Of a stretch of DNA of 64,000 bases, positions 50,153 to 60,390 are shown one piece after another. Position 1 is the stretch's first letter, and each line of letters opens with the position of its first letter. The stretch covers positions 42,951 to 106,950 of the forward strand of contig JANWLE010000010.1 of NCBI GenBank assembly GCA_025451035.1. Reading direction: 5' to 3'. The notes beneath the pieces were generated by a model that worked only from the letters and a program-made list of their open reading frames with translations, was not told the DNA's origin and made no database searches. The position numbers and the translations under genes are program-made. This DNA is from Solirubrobacteraceae bacterium (lineage in GTDB: Bacteria > Actinomycetota > Thermoleophilia > Solirubrobacterales > Solirubrobacteraceae).

Positions 50153-50959
50153 TCAGAGGCCCGGCGTGGCGGTCTCGGGCAACGGCTGGGGGTCCTCGCA
50201 GGCGTCCTTTAGATGCCAGGGGGTGAGGATGCGCGGGCCGTCAGCCGTGACGGCGACGGTGAACTCGAAGTGCGCTGCCAGCGAGTCGTCCTGGGAGAAG
50301 ATCGCCCAGCCGTCGCTTGCGACGCGAACCGCGGCGCGGCCAGCGGTCGTCATCGGCTCGATCGCAAGCACCATCCCCTCTTCGAGCACGGGACCCTTGC
50401 CGGGCTGCCCGAAGTTCGGCACCTGCGGATCCTCGTGCATATCTTTTCCCACGCCGTGCCCCACCAGCGAGCGCACCACGGCTAGCCCGGCACCCTCGGC
50501 AACCCGCTGGATCGCGTGCGAGACGTCACCCACCCGGTTGCCGACGCGGCACTGCTCGACGCCGGCGAAAAGCGCCTGCTCGGTCGCGCTCAAGAGGTTC
50601 GCGACCTCGGGGCTGGCGTCGGTGAGCGCGAACGTGCGGGCGGCGTCAGCGACCCAGCCGTCGAGCGTGACGCCGATGTCGATCGAGATGATGTCGCTGC
50701 GCTTGAGGCGATATGGCCCGGGGATGCCGTGGACGATCATCGAGTTCGGCGAGGCGCAGATCGACCCGGGAAACCCGCGGTAGCCCTTGAACGACGGCAC
50801 GGCGCCCTGCGAGCGGATGAAGCGCTCGGCGACGACGTCCAGCTCGGCGGTGCTCACGCCGGGCTTGATCTTGCCTTCGAGCATCCGCATAGTCGCGACC
50901 AGGACAGCGCCGGCGGCCGCCATCTTCTCGATCTCTAGAGCGCTCTTCTTGACGATCAC
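50153..50959 (-). CDS. map: Methionine aminopeptidase, type I
   Basis: The 268-residue metalloprotease removes the initiator Met. Metal ligands appear as Asp in ISIDIGVTLDGW and VADAARTF, His in GHGVGKDMHEDPQVPN, Glu in LAIEPMTTAG and Glu in HFEFTVAV. The usual N-E-x-x-x-H-G-I-P loop reads NSMIVHGIP, with Ser for Glu. It lies in the ribosomal cluster after adk, as is common. Confidence 0.96.
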   Translation of the reverse strand: MIVKKSALEIEKMAAAGAVLVATMRMLEGKIKPGVSTAELDVVAERFIRSQGAVPSFKGYRGFPGSICASPNSMIVHGIPGPYRLKRSDIISIDIGVTLDGWVADAARTFALTDASPEVANLLSATEQALFAGVEQCRVGNRVGDVSHAIQRVAEGAGLAVVRSLVGHGVGKDMHEDPQVPNFGQPGKGPVLEEGMVLAIEPMTTAGRAAVRVASDGWAIFSQDDSLAAHFEFTVAVTADGPRILTPWHLKDACEDPQPLPETATPGL

Positions 50960-51007
50960 TGCAGAGCAGCTTAGCTTGGCGGTGATGGCGCTCGCGCGCC
51001 GGTCTGC

Positions 51008-51685
51008 CTAGAAGGTCTCCTCCAGGCGGAGCGTCGCGAGCGTCGCCCGGATACGGTCGTGCACCTCGTCGGCGGAGCGCAACCCGTCGAAGCGGCGCAG
51101 CACGCCGTCGGAGTCGTAGTAGGCGATCAGCGGCGCAGTTTGGGCGTGGTAGACCTCCAGGCGGCGGCGGATCGTCTCCTCCTGGTCGTCGTCGCGTTGG
51201 ATCAGGCGAGCGCCGTCCTGGTCGCACACCCCGTCGCGCTTGGGGGGGTCGAACTCCACGTGATAGATGTGGCTGGGGTTCTTCACACACACCCGCCGGC
51301 CGGCGAGGCGGCGCACAACCTCCTCGTCGGGCACCTCGATCAGCAGCACCGCGCTGAGACGGCGGTCCAGCTTCTCCAGGGCGGCGGCGAGAGCGTCCGC
51401 CTGCTCGGTGTTGCGCGGAAAGCCGTCGAGCAGAAAGCCGTCGCGGGCGTCGTCCTCGGCGATGCGCGCGATGATCATGCCGATGATGACCTCGTCGGGA
51501 ACTAGCTCTCCCGCGGTCATGTAGCGCTGCGCCTCCTGCCCCAGCTCGGTCTCGGCGGCGACCTGGGCGCGCAGCATGTCCCCGGTGGAGATGTGGGGCA
51601 TCCGGAAGTCGCCTTGCAGGCGCTCGGCCTGGGTGCCCTTGCCGGCGCCCGGAGGACCAAGCAGGATTAGGTTTAGTTCAGACAC
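51008..51685 (-). CDS. adk: Adenylate kinase
   Basis: The 225-residue enzyme interconverts ATP, AMP and ADP. The P-loop GPPGAGKGTQAERL starts at residue 10, the AMP-binding FPRN motif is at about 93-96 (LLDGFPRNTEQADAL), and the LID holds C-x-H-C-D residues (CVKNPSHIYHVEF, then VCDQDG), suggesting a zinc-type lid. It lies between secY and map, the usual place. Confidence 0.97.
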   Translation of the reverse strand: MSELNLILLGPPGAGKGTQAERLQGDFRMPHISTGDMLRAQVAAETELGQEAQRYMTAGELVPDEVIIGMIIARIAEDDARDGFLLDGFPRNTEQADALAAALEKLDRRLSAVLLIEVPDEEVVRRLAGRRVCVKNPSHIYHVEFDPPKRDGVCDQDGARLIQRDDDQEETIRRRLEVYHAQTAPLIAYYDSDGVLRRFDGLRSADEVHDRIRATLATLRLEETF

Positions 51686-51807
51686 GCGTTGAGATGTTCC
51701 CTAACACAGAGGGCCGGCTGCCCGCCAGCGCCGCGTCGCCCCGTCTCATCCAGCGACATACCGCTGGGGCTAGAAGAGTATCCGACGACGCCCGCGCAGG
51801 GCCGGCG

Positions 51808-53079
51808 CTACTTGAGGAAGCCCTCGTAGTTGCGCATCATCAGCTGCGCCTCGAGCTGCTTCATCGTTTCCAGCGCCACGCCGATCACGATCAGGATCGA
51901 GGTGCCGCCGATCCCGAAGTTCTCGTGCGTCTGCGAAAACAGGATCGCCGGCAGGGCCGCGACGGCGGCCAGGAACAGCGCCCCGGGGAACGTGAGGCGG
52001 GCGAGCACACGGTCGAGGAATTCGGCGGTCGGCCTGCCTGGCCTGACCCCGGGGATGAAGCCGCCGTACTTCTTCAGGTTGTCGGCCTGGTCGACGGGGT
52101 TGAACGTCACGGCCGTGTAGAAGTACGTGAAGACGACGATGAAGATCGACTGCCCGACGATGTAATGCCAGCCGTTGGGTGTGAAGAAGTCGGCGAGTTT
52201 GGTGCCGAAGCTGCCGCGAATCAGCTGGCCCACGGTCGGCGGGAACGCCATGATCGAGACGGCGAAGATCACGGGGATCACGCCCGCCATGTTGACCCGC
52301 AGCGGCAGATAGGTCTGGGTGCCCTCGCTCATGCGCCGCCCGATCACGCGCTTTGCGTACTGCACGGGTATGCGCCGCTGGCCTTCCTGGACGAAGACGA
52401 TCGCCGCGATGACGACCAGCACCAAGAACGGCATCGTCACCTTGAACACCTGGTTCTGGCTGTTCCACCACAGTTCGATCCCCGACGGCAGACGGGACAC
52501 GATCGAGGCGAGAATCAACAGCGAGATGCCGTTGCCGATGCCTCGCTGGGTGATCAGCTCGCCGATCCACATCAAAAGGATGCAGCCTGCGGTGAGACAT
52601 ATCGCGACGAGCAGGATGTGCGGCGCGTCGAAGTGGGTGAGGATCGATTCACCGGACTGCGCCTGCAGCGAGTGGAACAAAAAGACGTAGCCGATCGACT
52701 GGCCGAAGGCGAAGCCGACGGTGAGATAGCGCGTGTACTGGGTGATGCGCGCCTGCCCGACCTCGCCTTCCTTTGAGAGCTTCTCAAGCGAGGGCACGAC
52801 GGCCTGCAACAGCTGCAGGATGATCGAGGCGGTGATGTAGGGCATGATCCCCAGCCCGAACACCGCGATCCGCGCCAGTCCCCCGCCGGAGAACGTGTTG
52901 AGCAAGCCGAGGATGCCGTTGCCGCCGAGCTGCGACTGCAGGCTGTGCACCGCTTTGGCGTTCACGCCCGGCACGGGCATGTGCGATCCCAACGCGTAGA
53001 TCAGCAGCATCACCGCGACGAACAGGATCTTCTTGCGGATGTCCGCAATCTGGAAGGCCTTGAGGATCGTTGAGAGCAT
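51808..53079 (-). CDS. secY: Preprotein translocase subunit SecY
   Basis: The 423-residue membrane protein has the ten-span SecY layout. It has the plug-region GALSH-like start (YALGSHMPVPGVNAKAV), SLEKLSKEGEVGQARITQYT, GIGNGISLLILASIV and the C-terminal GGTSILIVIGVALETMKQLE. It forms the protein-conducting channel with SecE and SecG. Confidence 0.98.
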   Translation of the reverse strand: MLSTILKAFQIADIRKKILFVAVMLLIYALGSHMPVPGVNAKAVHSLQSQLGGNGILGLLNTFSGGGLARIAVFGLGIMPYITASIILQLLQAVVPSLEKLSKEGEVGQARITQYTRYLTVGFAFGQSIGYVFLFHSLQAQSGESILTHFDAPHILLVAICLTAGCILLMWIGELITQRGIGNGISLLILASIVSRLPSGIELWWNSQNQVFKVTMPFLVLVVIAAIVFVQEGQRRIPVQYAKRVIGRRMSEGTQTYLPLRVNMAGVIPVIFAVSIMAFPPTVGQLIRGSFGTKLADFFTPNGWHYIVGQSIFIVVFTYFYTAVTFNPVDQADNLKKYGGFIPGVRPGRPTAEFLDRVLARLTFPGALFLAAVAALPAILFSQTHENFGIGGTSILIVIGVALETMKQLEAQLMMRNYEGFLK

Positions 53080-53147
53080 GGCTTGTTGTTCTCTCGGGGG
53101 CCCGCGGCGAAGCCCTTGCCCGTCTCCCCCGGGGTCAGCCGCCGATT

Positions 53148-53654
53148 CTAGCTCTCGAGGATGTGGCAGGTGCCGCCTGCCGCCTCGATACGCTGGCGCG
53201 CGCTCGCGCTGAACGCGTGGGCGTGCACGGTGAGCGCCTTGCTGATCTCGCCCTTGGCCAGCACCTTCACCGGGATGTTCTTGCGCGTGCCCAGCCCGTT
53301 GGCCTTCAGCAGCTCGAGCGTGACATCGGTGCCCGCCTCGAAGCGCTCCTCCAGTGCGGCGATGTTGACGGCCTGTGTGTGGGTGCGAAACGGCTCGAAC
53401 GGCATCGACTTCTTCATGTGCGGGCCGCGCAGCTTGCGCATGCGCATGTGGATCGGCATCTGCCCACCCTCGAAGGCCGCGCGGCTCTTGGAGCCCGAGC
53501 GCGCCCCGGCGCCCTTCTGTCCACGGCCTGCGGTCTTGCCGGTGCCCGAGCCTTCACCGCGACCCACGCGCTTGCGCGGACGGCGACTGCCGGGCGCGGG
53601 GGCGAGTGAGTGAAGGCCGACGCGCTGCTCCGGGGTCCGGGAGGCGGTGCTCAC
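53148..53654 (-). CDS. rplO: Ribosomal protein L15
   Basis: The 168-residue protein has GLHSLAPAPGSRRPRKRVGR, the Gly-rich GSGTGKTAGRGQKGAGARSG segment and the C-terminal ITVHAHAFSASA-like core. The N-terminus carries about 12 extra residues. It overlaps rpmD by 4 bases. Confidence 0.97.
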   Translation of the reverse strand: MSTASRTPEQRVGLHSLAPAPGSRRPRKRVGRGEGSGTGKTAGRGQKGAGARSGSKSRAAFEGGQMPIHMRMRKLRGPHMKKSMPFEPFRTHTQAVNIAALEERFEAGTDVTLELLKANGLGTRKNIPVKVLAKGEISKALTVHAHAFSASARQRIEAAGGTCHILES

Positions 53655-53836
53655 TTGGACCCCTCGGAGACCTCGACCAGGTGACGCACGGCGTGCAGCA
53701 TCCCGCGCGCGGACTCGCAGTCCTCGATCTGCACGGTGTGCCCAATGCGGCGCAGGCCGAGCGAGCGCAGCGTGTCGAGCTGGCGCTGGTTGCAGCCGTT
53801 GCTCGAGCGCCGCTGGATGACGGTGAGGCTGGCCAT
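53651..53836 (-). CDS. rpmD: Ribosomal protein L30
   Basis: The 61-residue protein follows the L30 core pattern (SLTVIQRRSSNGCNQRQLDTLRSLGLRR) and ends with a variable acidic tail. ATG at 53836 overlaps the rpsE TGA (TGATG). Confidence 0.93.
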   Translation of the reverse strand: MASLTVIQRRSSNGCNQRQLDTLRSLGLRRIGHTVQIEDCESARGMLHAVRHLVEVSEGSK

Positions 53837-54444
53837 CAAGCGGAGGCCTCCTCGACGGCCGGCGCGTCAGGCGCGGGCGCCTGACCGTCCGACTCGACGG
53901 TGTCCTGCGCCTCGCCGTCGCTGGGCGCCTCAGTGAGACCGAGCACCTTCGCGATCGAGACGCCGCGTAGCTCGGCGAGCTCCTTCGGTGTGCGCAGGTC
54001 GCGCAGGCCGGCGACCGTGGCCTTCACGAGGTTGATCGGGTTCTGCGTGCCGAGGCTCTTGGAGAGGATGTCGTGGATGCCGGCGAGCTCGAGCACCGCG
54101 CGCACGCCTCCGCCCGCGATCACGCCGGTACCGGGTGAGGCGGGCTTGAGGAACACGCGTCCCGCTCCGAAGATGCCGGTGGTCTGGTGGGTGATCGTGG
54201 AACCGTGCTTGGGCACGCGGAAAAGATCCTTCTTGGCGCGTTCGACGCCCTTCTGGATAGCGAGCGGCACCTCGTTGGCCTTGCCGTAGCCGATGCCCAC
54301 CACTTCGCGCTCGTCGCCGACGACCACCAGTGCGGTGAATGAGAAGCGCCTGCCGCCCTTGACGACCTTGGCGACGCGGTTGATCTCCACCACGCGCTCC
54401 ACGAGGTCTAGGCCTGCTGGGTTTACTGATCGGTCTGAAAGCAT
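53836..54444 (-). CDS. rpsE: Ribosomal protein S5
   Basis: The 202-residue protein has the double-stranded RNA-binding motif ([20 protein letters not shown]), the [21 protein letters not shown] helix and a C-terminal acidic extension ([20 protein letters not shown]) of ~30 residues. S5 supports translational accuracy. Confidence 0.98.
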   Translation of the reverse strand: MLSDRSVNPAGLDLVERVVEINRVAKVVKGGRRFSFTALVVVGDEREVVGIGYGKANEVPLAIQKGVERAKKDLFRVPKHGSTITHQTTGIFGAGRVFLKPASPGTGVIAGGGVRAVLELAGIHDILSKSLGTQNPINLVKATVAGLRDLRTPKELAELRGVSIAKVLGLTEAPSDGEAQDTVESDGQAPAPDAPAVEEASA

Positions 54445-54456
54445 TTGGTGGTGGGG

Positions 54457-54810
54457 TTAGAGGGTCAGGCCCGCCTCGCGGGCGGCCTCGGCGAAGTCGC
54501 GTACGTGCCCGTGGTAACGGTAGCCGCCGCGATCGAACACGGCCTCAGAGATTCCTGCGGCCTTGGCGCGCTCCGCCAGCAGAGCCCCGGCACGCTTGGT
54601 GCGCTCGGGCTTGTCCAGGTCACGCAGGTCAGGCTCAAACCAGTTTACAGCCGCGAGCGTTCGGCCGCTCACGTCGTCGATCAGCTGCGCGGAAAGACCC
54701 TTGTTCGAGCGGAACACGGAGATGCGCGGGCGCACCGGGCTACCCGACACCTTCGCGCGCACGCGGCGGCGGCGTTTGAGGCGGCGCGCCTCCTTGGTGA
54801 GCACGGTCAT
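54457..54810 (-). CDS. rplR: Ribosomal protein L18
   Basis: The 117-residue 5S-rRNA-binding protein shows [30 protein letters not shown] and [20 protein letters not shown]. It overlaps rplF by 4 bases at its upstream end. Confidence 0.97.
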   Translation of the reverse strand: MTVLTKEARRLKRRRRVRAKVSGSPVRPRISVFRSNKGLSAQLIDDVSGRTLAAVNWFEPDLRDLDKPERTKRAGALLAERAKAAGISEAVFDRGGYRYHGHVRDFAEAAREAGLTL

Positions 54811-55340
54811 GCGCGCTTACCAACCTTCCTGGCCACGTACTCGCCCTCGTAACGGATGCCCTTGCCCTTGTAGGGCTCCGGTGGGCGCTGCTTGCGGATC
54901 AGCGCGGCGGTCTCACCGACCTGCTGCTTTGAGATGCCCTTCACCACGATGCGGGTGGGCTGCGGTACTTCGAACTCGATGCCCTCGGGCGCCGCGATCG
55001 GCACCGAGTGGGAGTAGCCGACCGACAGCTCGAGGTTCTTGCCCTTCAGCTGCGCGCGGTAGCCAACGCCCTGGATCTCCAGGCGCTTCTCGTAGCCGGC
55101 AGTCACGCCCTGCACCATGTTCGCCACGAGCGTGCGGGTGAGGCCATGCAGCGCGCGGTGTTCGCCGCGGTCGGTGGGCCGCGTCACGAGCAGCTGCTCG
55201 CCGTCCTGGGTCACTTCGATGTCCCGCGGGATCCGCTCGGAGAGCTTGCCGTTGGGCCCCTCGACGCGCACCAGCTCGGGCTCGATCGCGACCGTGACGC
55301 CGGCTGGCACCGGGATTGGTTTTCTACCGATTCTCGACAT
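54807..55340 (-). CDS. rplF: Ribosomal protein L6
   Basis: The 177-residue protein starts [19 protein letters not shown] and ends with the rRNA-contact motif [22 protein letters not shown] 55340 is the true start. Confidence 0.98.
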   Translation of the reverse strand: MSRIGRKPIPVPAGVTVAIEPELVRVEGPNGKLSERIPRDIEVTQDGEQLLVTRPTDRGEHRALHGLTRTLVANMVQGVTAGYEKRLEIQGVGYRAQLKGKNLELSVGYSHSVPIAAPEGIEFEVPQPTRIVVKGISKQQVGETAALIRKQRPPEPYKGKGIRYEGEYVARKVGKRA

Positions 55341-55342
55341 GG

Positions 55343-55750
55343 CTACCAGACCTGGGCGAGGACCTCGCCGCCGACGCCGGCGGCGCGGGCTTCGTGGCCG
55401 GTCATCACGCCGTTGGAGGTGGACACGATCGCGGTGCCCATGCCGCCGAGCACCTTGGGTATGTGCTTGGCGTCGACATAGGTGCGCTGGCCGGGACGCG
55501 AGACACGCTTTAGCCCGGAGATCGCCGAGCGGCGGTTGTTGTCGTACTTGAGCTGGATGCGAATCACCTCGCCCGCGCCTCCTTCGGGCGCAGGCGCGAC
55601 AGACCACGACTGGATGTAGCCCTGCTCGGTGAGGATGCGCGCGAGCTCACCCTTCTGCTTGGAGGCAGGGATGTCCACGGTCTCATGCGCCGCGTGAATC
55701 GCGTTGCGTATCCGCGTGAGGAAGTCGGCTATCGGGTCTGTCATCGACAT
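55343..55750 (-). CDS. rpsH: Ribosomal protein S8
   Basis: The 135-residue protein has [14 protein letters not shown] at its start and the C-terminal [21 protein letters not shown]8 binds 16S rRNA and, by known biology, represses the spc operon. An ATG two codons later is an alternative start. Confidence 0.97.
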   Translation of the reverse strand: MSMTDPIADFLTRIRNAIHAAHETVDIPASKQKGELARILTEQGYIQSWSVAPAPEGGAGEVIRIQLKYDNNRRSAISGLKRVSRPGQRTYVDAKHIPKVLGGMGTAIVSTSNGVMTGHEARAAGVGGEVLAQVW

Positions 55751-55796
55751 GTGCTGTGATCTGCTCTCTAGAAGACGCTTGAAAAGAGGTTGCGGC

Positions 55797-55982
55797 CTAC
55801 CAGGAGGACTTGGTCATCCCCGGAATCTGGCCGTTGTGGGCGAGCTCGCGCAAACAGATGCGGCAGAGCCCGAACTTCTTGTAGACAGCGCGCGGACGTC
55901 CGCAGCGACTGCAGCGAGTATAGGCGCGCGTCTTGAACTTTGGTGGGCGGGCCTGCTTGACGCGCATCGATGTCTTGGCCAT
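55797..55982 (-). CDS. rpsN: Ribosomal protein S14, zinc type
   Basis: The 61-residue short form carries two CxxC pairs ([20 protein letters not shown]) that bind zinc. The gene overlaps rplE by one base. Confidence 0.97.
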   Translation of the reverse strand: MAKTSMRVKQARPPKFKTRAYTRCSRCGRPRAVYKKFGLCRICLRELAHNGQIPGMTKSSW

Positions 55983-56671
55983 CAGTCCGTCTCCTTCTCG
56001 ACTGTGTCAGTGCTTTGGTCGGCGTCGCGCTCTGCCTCGGCCGCCGCCGGCGCTGCCTGGTCGTTCTCTTGCTCTGAGCCGAACAGCTCCACAAAGCCGC
56101 GGGGACGGCCTTGTCGTGCGAACGGCATGCCAAGCGCGTGCAGCAGCGCGAAGGCCTCCGCGTCGCTCTCGGCGGTGGTGGTGATCGTGATGTCCATACC
56201 ACGGACTTGGCCACCGGTCCCGTAGTCGATCTCAGGGAAGATGATCTGCTCCTTGACCCCCATCGAGTAGTTGCCGCGCCCGTCGAAAGAGCGAGGGTTC
56301 AGGCCACGGAAGTCGCGGATACGGGGGATCGCGATCGAGGTGAGCCGGTCCAGGAACTCGTAGCCGCGCTCTCCACGCAGCGTCACGGACACGCCGACAG
56401 CCATTCCCTCGCGCAGCTTGAAGGCAGCGACGGACTTGCGCGCGACACGAACGCTGGGGCGCTGACCGGCGATAGCGGCCATCTGCTTCTGGGCTGCCCC
56501 CACAGCACTCGAGTCGTTCTTGGCGTCACCGACGCCGGTGTTGAGCGTGATCTTCTCGATCTTGGGCGCCTGCATCACCGACGAGTAGCCGAATCGGTCC
56601 ATCAGCGCCGGGCGGATCTCCTCGAGATAGCGGGTCTTCAGGCGTGCCGTGGTAGGGGCGGTAGCAGTCAT
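55982..56671 (-). CDS. rplE: Ribosomal protein L5
   Basis: The 229-residue 5S-binding protein shows [19 protein letters not shown] and [19 protein letters not shown]. It has an acidic C-terminal extension of ~40 residues ([20 protein letters not shown]) beyond the usual ~180. Confidence 0.97.
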   Translation of the reverse strand: MTATAPTTARLKTRYLEEIRPALMDRFGYSSVMQAPKIEKITLNTGVGDAKNDSSAVGAAQKQMAAIAGQRPSVRVARKSVAAFKLREGMAVGVSVTLRGERGYEFLDRLTSIAIPRIRDFRGLNPRSFDGRGNYSMGVKEQIIFPEIDYGTGGQVRGMDITITTTAESDAEAFALLHALGMPFARQGRPRGFVELFGSEQENDQAAPAAAEAERDADQSTDTVEKETD

Positions 56672-56678
56672 TGGTCTA

Positions 56679-57041
56679 TCACTCGAATCTCGTGCCGGTC
56701 TTCTTGGAGACGCGTTGGCGCTTGCCGTCCTCGCGGACGATGCCGACGCGTGTGGGCTTGCCGTCCTTGGGGTCGACCAGCATGACATTTGAGACGTGGA
56801 TCGGTCCCTCGCGCTCGATCACGCCGCCGCCGACCGTTTCGCCACGCGTGTCCGGGACCGCCCGGGCGCGCGTGTGACGCTTTACCATGTTCATGCCCTC
56901 GATGTAGACGCGCTCGCGCTTGGGTTCCACGCGCAGCACTCGGCCGGTCTTGCCGCGATCCTTACCTGAGATCACCTTGACCTGGTCGCCGGTGCGGACC
57001 TTCATCGGGCGGCCCTTCGGTTGCGTGGTGGCTCGGGCCAT
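56679..57041 (-). CDS. rplX: Ribosomal protein L24
   Basis: The 120-residue protein has the KOW motif ([20 protein letters not shown]) and [11 protein letters not shown]. The first 12 residues may be an extension; an internal ATG at 57005 would give the usual ~108-residue form. The upstream start overlaps the interval just after rplN. Confidence 0.95.
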   Translation of the reverse strand: MARATTQPKGRPMKVRTGDQVKVISGKDRGKTGRVLRVEPKRERVYIEGMNMVKRHTRARAVPDTRGETVGGGVIEREGPIHVSNVMLVDPKDGKPTRVGIVREDGKRQRVSKKTGTRFE

Positions 57042-57043
57042 CG

Positions 57044-57412
57044 CTAGAGCACCTCCGGCGCCAGCGAGACGATCTTCATGAAGTTGCGCTCGCGCAACTC
57101 GCGCGCGACCGGGCCGAACACGCGCGTGCCGCGCGGGTTGTTCTGCTCGTCGATGATCACCGCGGCGTTCTCGTCGAAGGCGATGTAGGTGCCGTCCTGG
57201 CGGCCGAAGGACTTCTTGGTCCTTACGACTACGGCCGTCACGACATCGCCCTTCTTGACGGTGCCCTGCGGGTTTGCCTGCTTGACGGTGGCCGTGATCA
57301 CGTCGCCGACGAACGCGTAGCGCCGACGGGAGCCGCCCTTGACGCGGATGCAGAGGATCTCGCGCGCGCCGGTGTTGTCGGCGACACGGAGCCTTGACTC
57401 ATTCTGGATCAT
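57044..57412 (-). CDS. rplN: Ribosomal protein L14
   Basis: The 122-residue protein begins [20 protein letters not shown] and contains the [20 protein letters not shown] signature. It overlaps rpsQ by 4 bases. Confidence 0.98.
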   Translation of the reverse strand: MIQNESRLRVADNTGAREILCIRVKGGSRRRYAFVGDVITATVKQANPQGTVKKGDVVTAVVVRTKKSFGRQDGTYIAFDENAAVIIDEQNNPRGTRVFGPVARELRERNFMKIVSLAPEVL

Positions 57413-58095
57413 TGTGCACGCTCCAGCACATCCAGCAGCCGCCAGCGCTTGGTGCGCGACAGCGGCCTTGACTCGATCACGCGCACGGTGTCGCCCTCGT
57501 GCGCCTCATTGTTCTCGTCGTGGGCGTGCAGCGTGGTGGAGGAGCGCACGATCTTCTCGTAGCGGCGGTGACGACGGGCGACGTCGATGCGCACGGTGAT
57601 CGTCTTGGCGGCCTTGTCTGAGACGACCACGCCCTGACGCACCTTGCGCTTGCCCTCGACGGGGGCGTGCACGGGCGCCAACGGCTCGGGCGCGGGTGCT
57701 TGGGCGCGACGCTCGGCGGCCTTGGCGCGTTCGGCGAGACGTCGTACCCTGCGCCTGACGGCTTTCTCCTTGCGCGCCGCGACGCGCTCTGCGTGGCGCT
57801 CCTCCGGCGTGCGCTTGGGGTGAGCCTCGCCGGTGTGTGTGGAGCGCGCCTTGCGGCGGCGCTCCTTGGGCGAGAGCTGCTCGGCGGGCTCGGCGGGCGG
57901 CGCCTCGGCTTGCCTGACGGGTGGCTCGTCCACGCCCGCGGGCTCCTCGACGCCAGCCTCCTCCTCGGCAGGCTGCTCGGGGGCCTCCTGCGCCTCAGCC
58001 TCGGCGGCCTCAACCTGCGGGGCCTGCTCCTCGGGGGGTCCGGCCGCCTCGGTCTCGGGCGTCTCGGGGGTCTCGTTCTCTGTCTCGTCAGCCAT
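57409..58095 (-). CDS. rpsQ: Ribosomal protein S17 with long N-terminal extension
   Basis: The S17 domain is only the last ~82 of 228 residues ([20 protein letters not shown], then [19 protein letters not shown]). The first ~75 residues are Glu/Ala/Pro-rich and acidic ([20 protein letters not shown]), and residues ~75-145 are Lys/Arg-rich. ATG 58095 has GACGACATG context; an internal start would leave about 80 residues. Both acidic and basic halves are read in frame without a stop, so the extension is likely real. Confidence 0.85.
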   Translation of the reverse strand: MADETENETPETPETEAAGPPEEQAPQVEAAEAEAQEAPEQPAEEEAGVEEPAGVDEPPVRQAEAPPAEPAEQLSPKERRRKARSTHTGEAHPKRTPEERHAERVAARKEKAVRRRVRRLAERAKAAERRAQAPAPEPLAPVHAPVEGKRKVRQGVVVSDKAAKTITVRIDVARRHRRYEKIVRSSTTLHAHDENNEAHEGDTVRVIESRPLSRTKRWRLLDVLERAQ

Positions 58096-58109
58096 GTCGT
58101 CCGTTTCGT

Positions 58110-58328
58110 CTACTCGTGTCCGTTATCGGCGTGAGCGGTCGCGAGCGAGCGCTCATGCGCGACCGTGACCGCGCGCGCCAGATCACGCTTGGTGTGCCCC
58201 AGGCCGGCGGTGTTCTCAAGCTCCCCCGTGGCGTTCGCGAACCGCAGCCCGAGCAGGTCCTTGCGCAGCTTCGCTATCTGCTCGGCCAGCTGGTTGTCCG
58301 TCATGTCCCTGAGCTCCTTGGCCTTCAT
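58110..58328 (-). CDS. rpmC: Ribosomal protein L29
   Basis: The 72-residue protein matches L29 ([20 protein letters not shown], then [16 protein letters not shown]). It starts at the base where the L16 gene stops. Confidence 0.96.
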   Translation of the reverse strand: MKAKELRDMTDNQLAEQIAKLRKDLLGLRFANATGELENTAGLGHTKRDLARAVTVAHERSLATAHADNGHE

Positions 58329-58738
58329 CAGTCCTCCCGCAGCACGAACTTGGACTTGACCGGGAGCTTGTGGGCGGCCAGCCGGATCGCTTCGCGAGCC
58401 AGCGGCTCGGGCACCCCGGCGAGCTCAAACATCACGCGCCCGGGCTTGACGACAGCGACCCATCCTTCGGGTGAGCCCTTGCCGGAGCCCATGCGGGTCT
58501 CGGCTGGCTTCTTGGTGATCGGCTTGTCCGGGAAGACGTTGATCCACACCTTGCCGCCACGCTTGATCTTGCGGGTCATCGCGATACGGGCAGCCTCGAT
58601 CTGGCGGTTGGTGAGCCAACCCTCCTCGAGCGACTTCAGCCCGTACTCGCCGAACTGGACCTTGATCTGCCCACGCGAGAGACCCCGGCGACGGCCGCGG
58701 TGCTGCTTGCGGTGCTTGACGCGCTTTGGCGAGAGCAT
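58328..58738 (-). CDS. rplP: Ribosomal protein L16
   Basis: The 136-residue protein starts [19 protein letters not shown] and shows [20 protein letters not shown] and [16 protein letters not shown], the conserved L16 core near the peptidyl transferase centre. Confidence 0.98.
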   Translation of the reverse strand: MLSPKRVKHRKQHRGRRRGLSRGQIKVQFGEYGLKSLEEGWLTNRQIEAARIAMTRKIKRGGKVWINVFPDKPITKKPAETRMGSGKGSPEGWVAVVKPGRVMFELAGVPEPLAREAIRLAAHKLPVKSKFVLRED

Positions 58739-59649
58739 CAGCGGGTGACCTCCGGGCTGCCGCCGCCGCGCTCTCCACGGCCACCACTGGGCCCACGACC
58801 TCCACCGGAGCCGCCGCGACCGCCCCCACCGGGACCGCCGCGACCGCCACCGCCGGGACCGCCACGACCGCCACCGCCGGGACCGCCACGACCGCCACCC
58901 GGTCCGCCGCGGCCACGGCCGCGGCCGTCGCGCGAGTCGCGTCCGCCGCCGGAGCGACCGTCGCGATCGGAACTCATCGGCGGGGGAGCGCTCATATCTG
59001 TGAGGTCAGCGCCCGTGTAGCCCTCGGGCATGATCTCGCCCTTGTTGACCCAGCACTTCACGCCGATGCGCCCGAACGTCGTGCGCGCCTCGTAGAAGCC
59101 GTAGTCGATGTCCGCGCGCATCGTGTGCAGCGGAACGCGCCCGTCGGAGTAGCTTTCGGTGCGCGCCATCTCTGCGCCGCCCAGACGGCCTGAGACCTGC
59201 ACCTTCACGCCCTTGGCGCCCGAGCGCATCGCGCTTGTCAAAGCGCGCTTCATCGCGCGGCGGAACGCGACGCGGTTCTGCAGCTGTTCGGCGATCGACT
59301 GCGCGACCAGCTTGGCGTCTAGCTCCGGGCGCTTGATCTCGAGAATGTTGACCTTGATCTGCTTCTTGGTCAGACGGTGCAGGTCACGGCGCAGCGCGTC
59401 CACTTCGGTGCCGGACTTGCCGATCACGATCCCTGGGCGAGCCGTGTGAATGTTGACCTCGAGTTCAGCCGCGTCCTTACGGATCGTGATCTCCGACAGG
59501 CCTGCGTGCGCGAGCTTGCCGGTGATGTGCTTGCGGATCTTGATGTCCTCCGCGAGATAGTCGGCGAAATTGCGCTCGGTGAACCAGTTGGACTTCCAGT
59601 CGTGGATGTAGCCCACGCGCATTGCCTCTGGATGAACCTTCTGTCCCAT
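58738..59649 (-). CDS. rpsC: Ribosomal protein S3 with Gly/Arg-rich C-terminus
   Basis: The S3 core is normal: [22 protein letters not shown]-domain [20 protein letters not shown] and EGYTGADL. After residue ~222 an ~80-residue low-complexity tail of Gly/Arg/Pro repeats (for example [20 protein letters not shown]) is added, giving 303 residues against a usual ~220-270. The tail is encoded by tandem near-identical 21-24 base units around 58800-58900. Confidence 0.95.
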   Translation of the reverse strand: MGQKVHPEAMRVGYIHDWKSNWFTERNFADYLAEDIKIRKHITGKLAHAGLSEITIRKDAAELEVNIHTARPGIVIGKSGTEVDALRRDLHRLTKKQIKVNILEIKRPELDAKLVAQSIAEQLQNRVAFRRAMKRALTSAMRSGAKGVKVQVSGRLGGAEMARTESYSDGRVPLHTMRADIDYGFYEARTTFGRIGVKCWVNKGEIMPEGYTGADLTDMSAPPPMSSDRDGRSGGGRDSRDGRGRGRGGPGGGRGGPGGGGRGGPGGGGRGGPGGGGRGGSGGGRGPSGGRGERGGGSPEVTR

Positions 59650-59682
59650 TTTCTTTCTTGAAGTTCCTGTGTAGTGCGGCGT

Positions 59683-60390
59683 TTATGGTTTGGGCGTGAG
59701 CGTGAGCGTGAGGTGGCTTGTGCGCTTTAGGATCGGGCTCGCGCTACCGCGCGCCCGTGGCCTGAAACGCTTGATCGTCGGCCCTTCGTCCGCGTAGGCC
59801 TCGCGCACGTAGAGGTCGTCCTGAAGCAGTTCGTGGTTGTTCTCCGCATTGGCGATCGCCGACTCGAGCAGCTTGCTCCAGTCGCGTGCGACACCACGAG
59901 GCGTGAAGGCGAGGATAGCGCGTGCATCCGCAACGGACTTGCCTCGTATGTGCCCGCACACCATGCGCGCCTTGCGCGCCGAGGTGCGTACGTAACGGGC
60001 CTGCGCGCGAACGACCATCGGCCGCGGCGAGGCTACGCGCTTGGACTTGGCCTCTGGGGCTGGCTTGGCCTGCTCGGCGGGCTTCTCCTCGACGGGCGCC
60101 TTGCCCGCTGGCTTCTCGGCTGGGGCCTTGGCCTCGCTCGCCTTCTTCGCGGCGCTATCCTCGCCGGAGCCAGCCCTGGCCGCCGCGGGCTTGGGCGCAC
60201 GCGTGGCCTTCTTCTCCTCCACCGGCTTATCGGCCTTGGCTGCCGGCGTCTTCTCCGCGGCCTTCTTGGCGGCCGCGGGCTTGGCAGCGGCGGAGCTCTT
60301 GGCGGCAGGCTTCTTTGCGGCGGCGGGCTTTGCCTTCGCCTCCTCCTCCTTCGGAGCCTGCTCGTCGGTGGGCTTCTCCTCGGGTGTCAT
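59683..60390 (-). CDS. rplV: Ribosomal protein L22 with Lys/Ala-rich extension
   Basis: The L22 core is the last ~115 of 235 residues ([20 protein letters not shown], then [20 protein letters not shown]). The first ~120 residues are a Lys/Ala/Pro/Glu-rich low-complexity tail ([20 protein letters not shown]). No internal start sits properly before the core except within this region. Confidence 0.92.
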   Translation of the reverse strand: MTPEEKPTDEQAPKEEEAKAKPAAAKKPAAKSSAAAKPAAAKKAAEKTPAAKADKPVEEKKATRAPKPAAARAGSGEDSAAKKASEAKAPAEKPAGKAPVEEKPAEQAKPAPEAKSKRVASPRPMVVRAQARYVRTSARKARMVCGHIRGKSVADARAILAFTPRGVARDWSKLLESAIANAENNHELLQDDLYVREAYADEGPTIKRFRPRARGSASPILKRTSHLTLTLTPKP

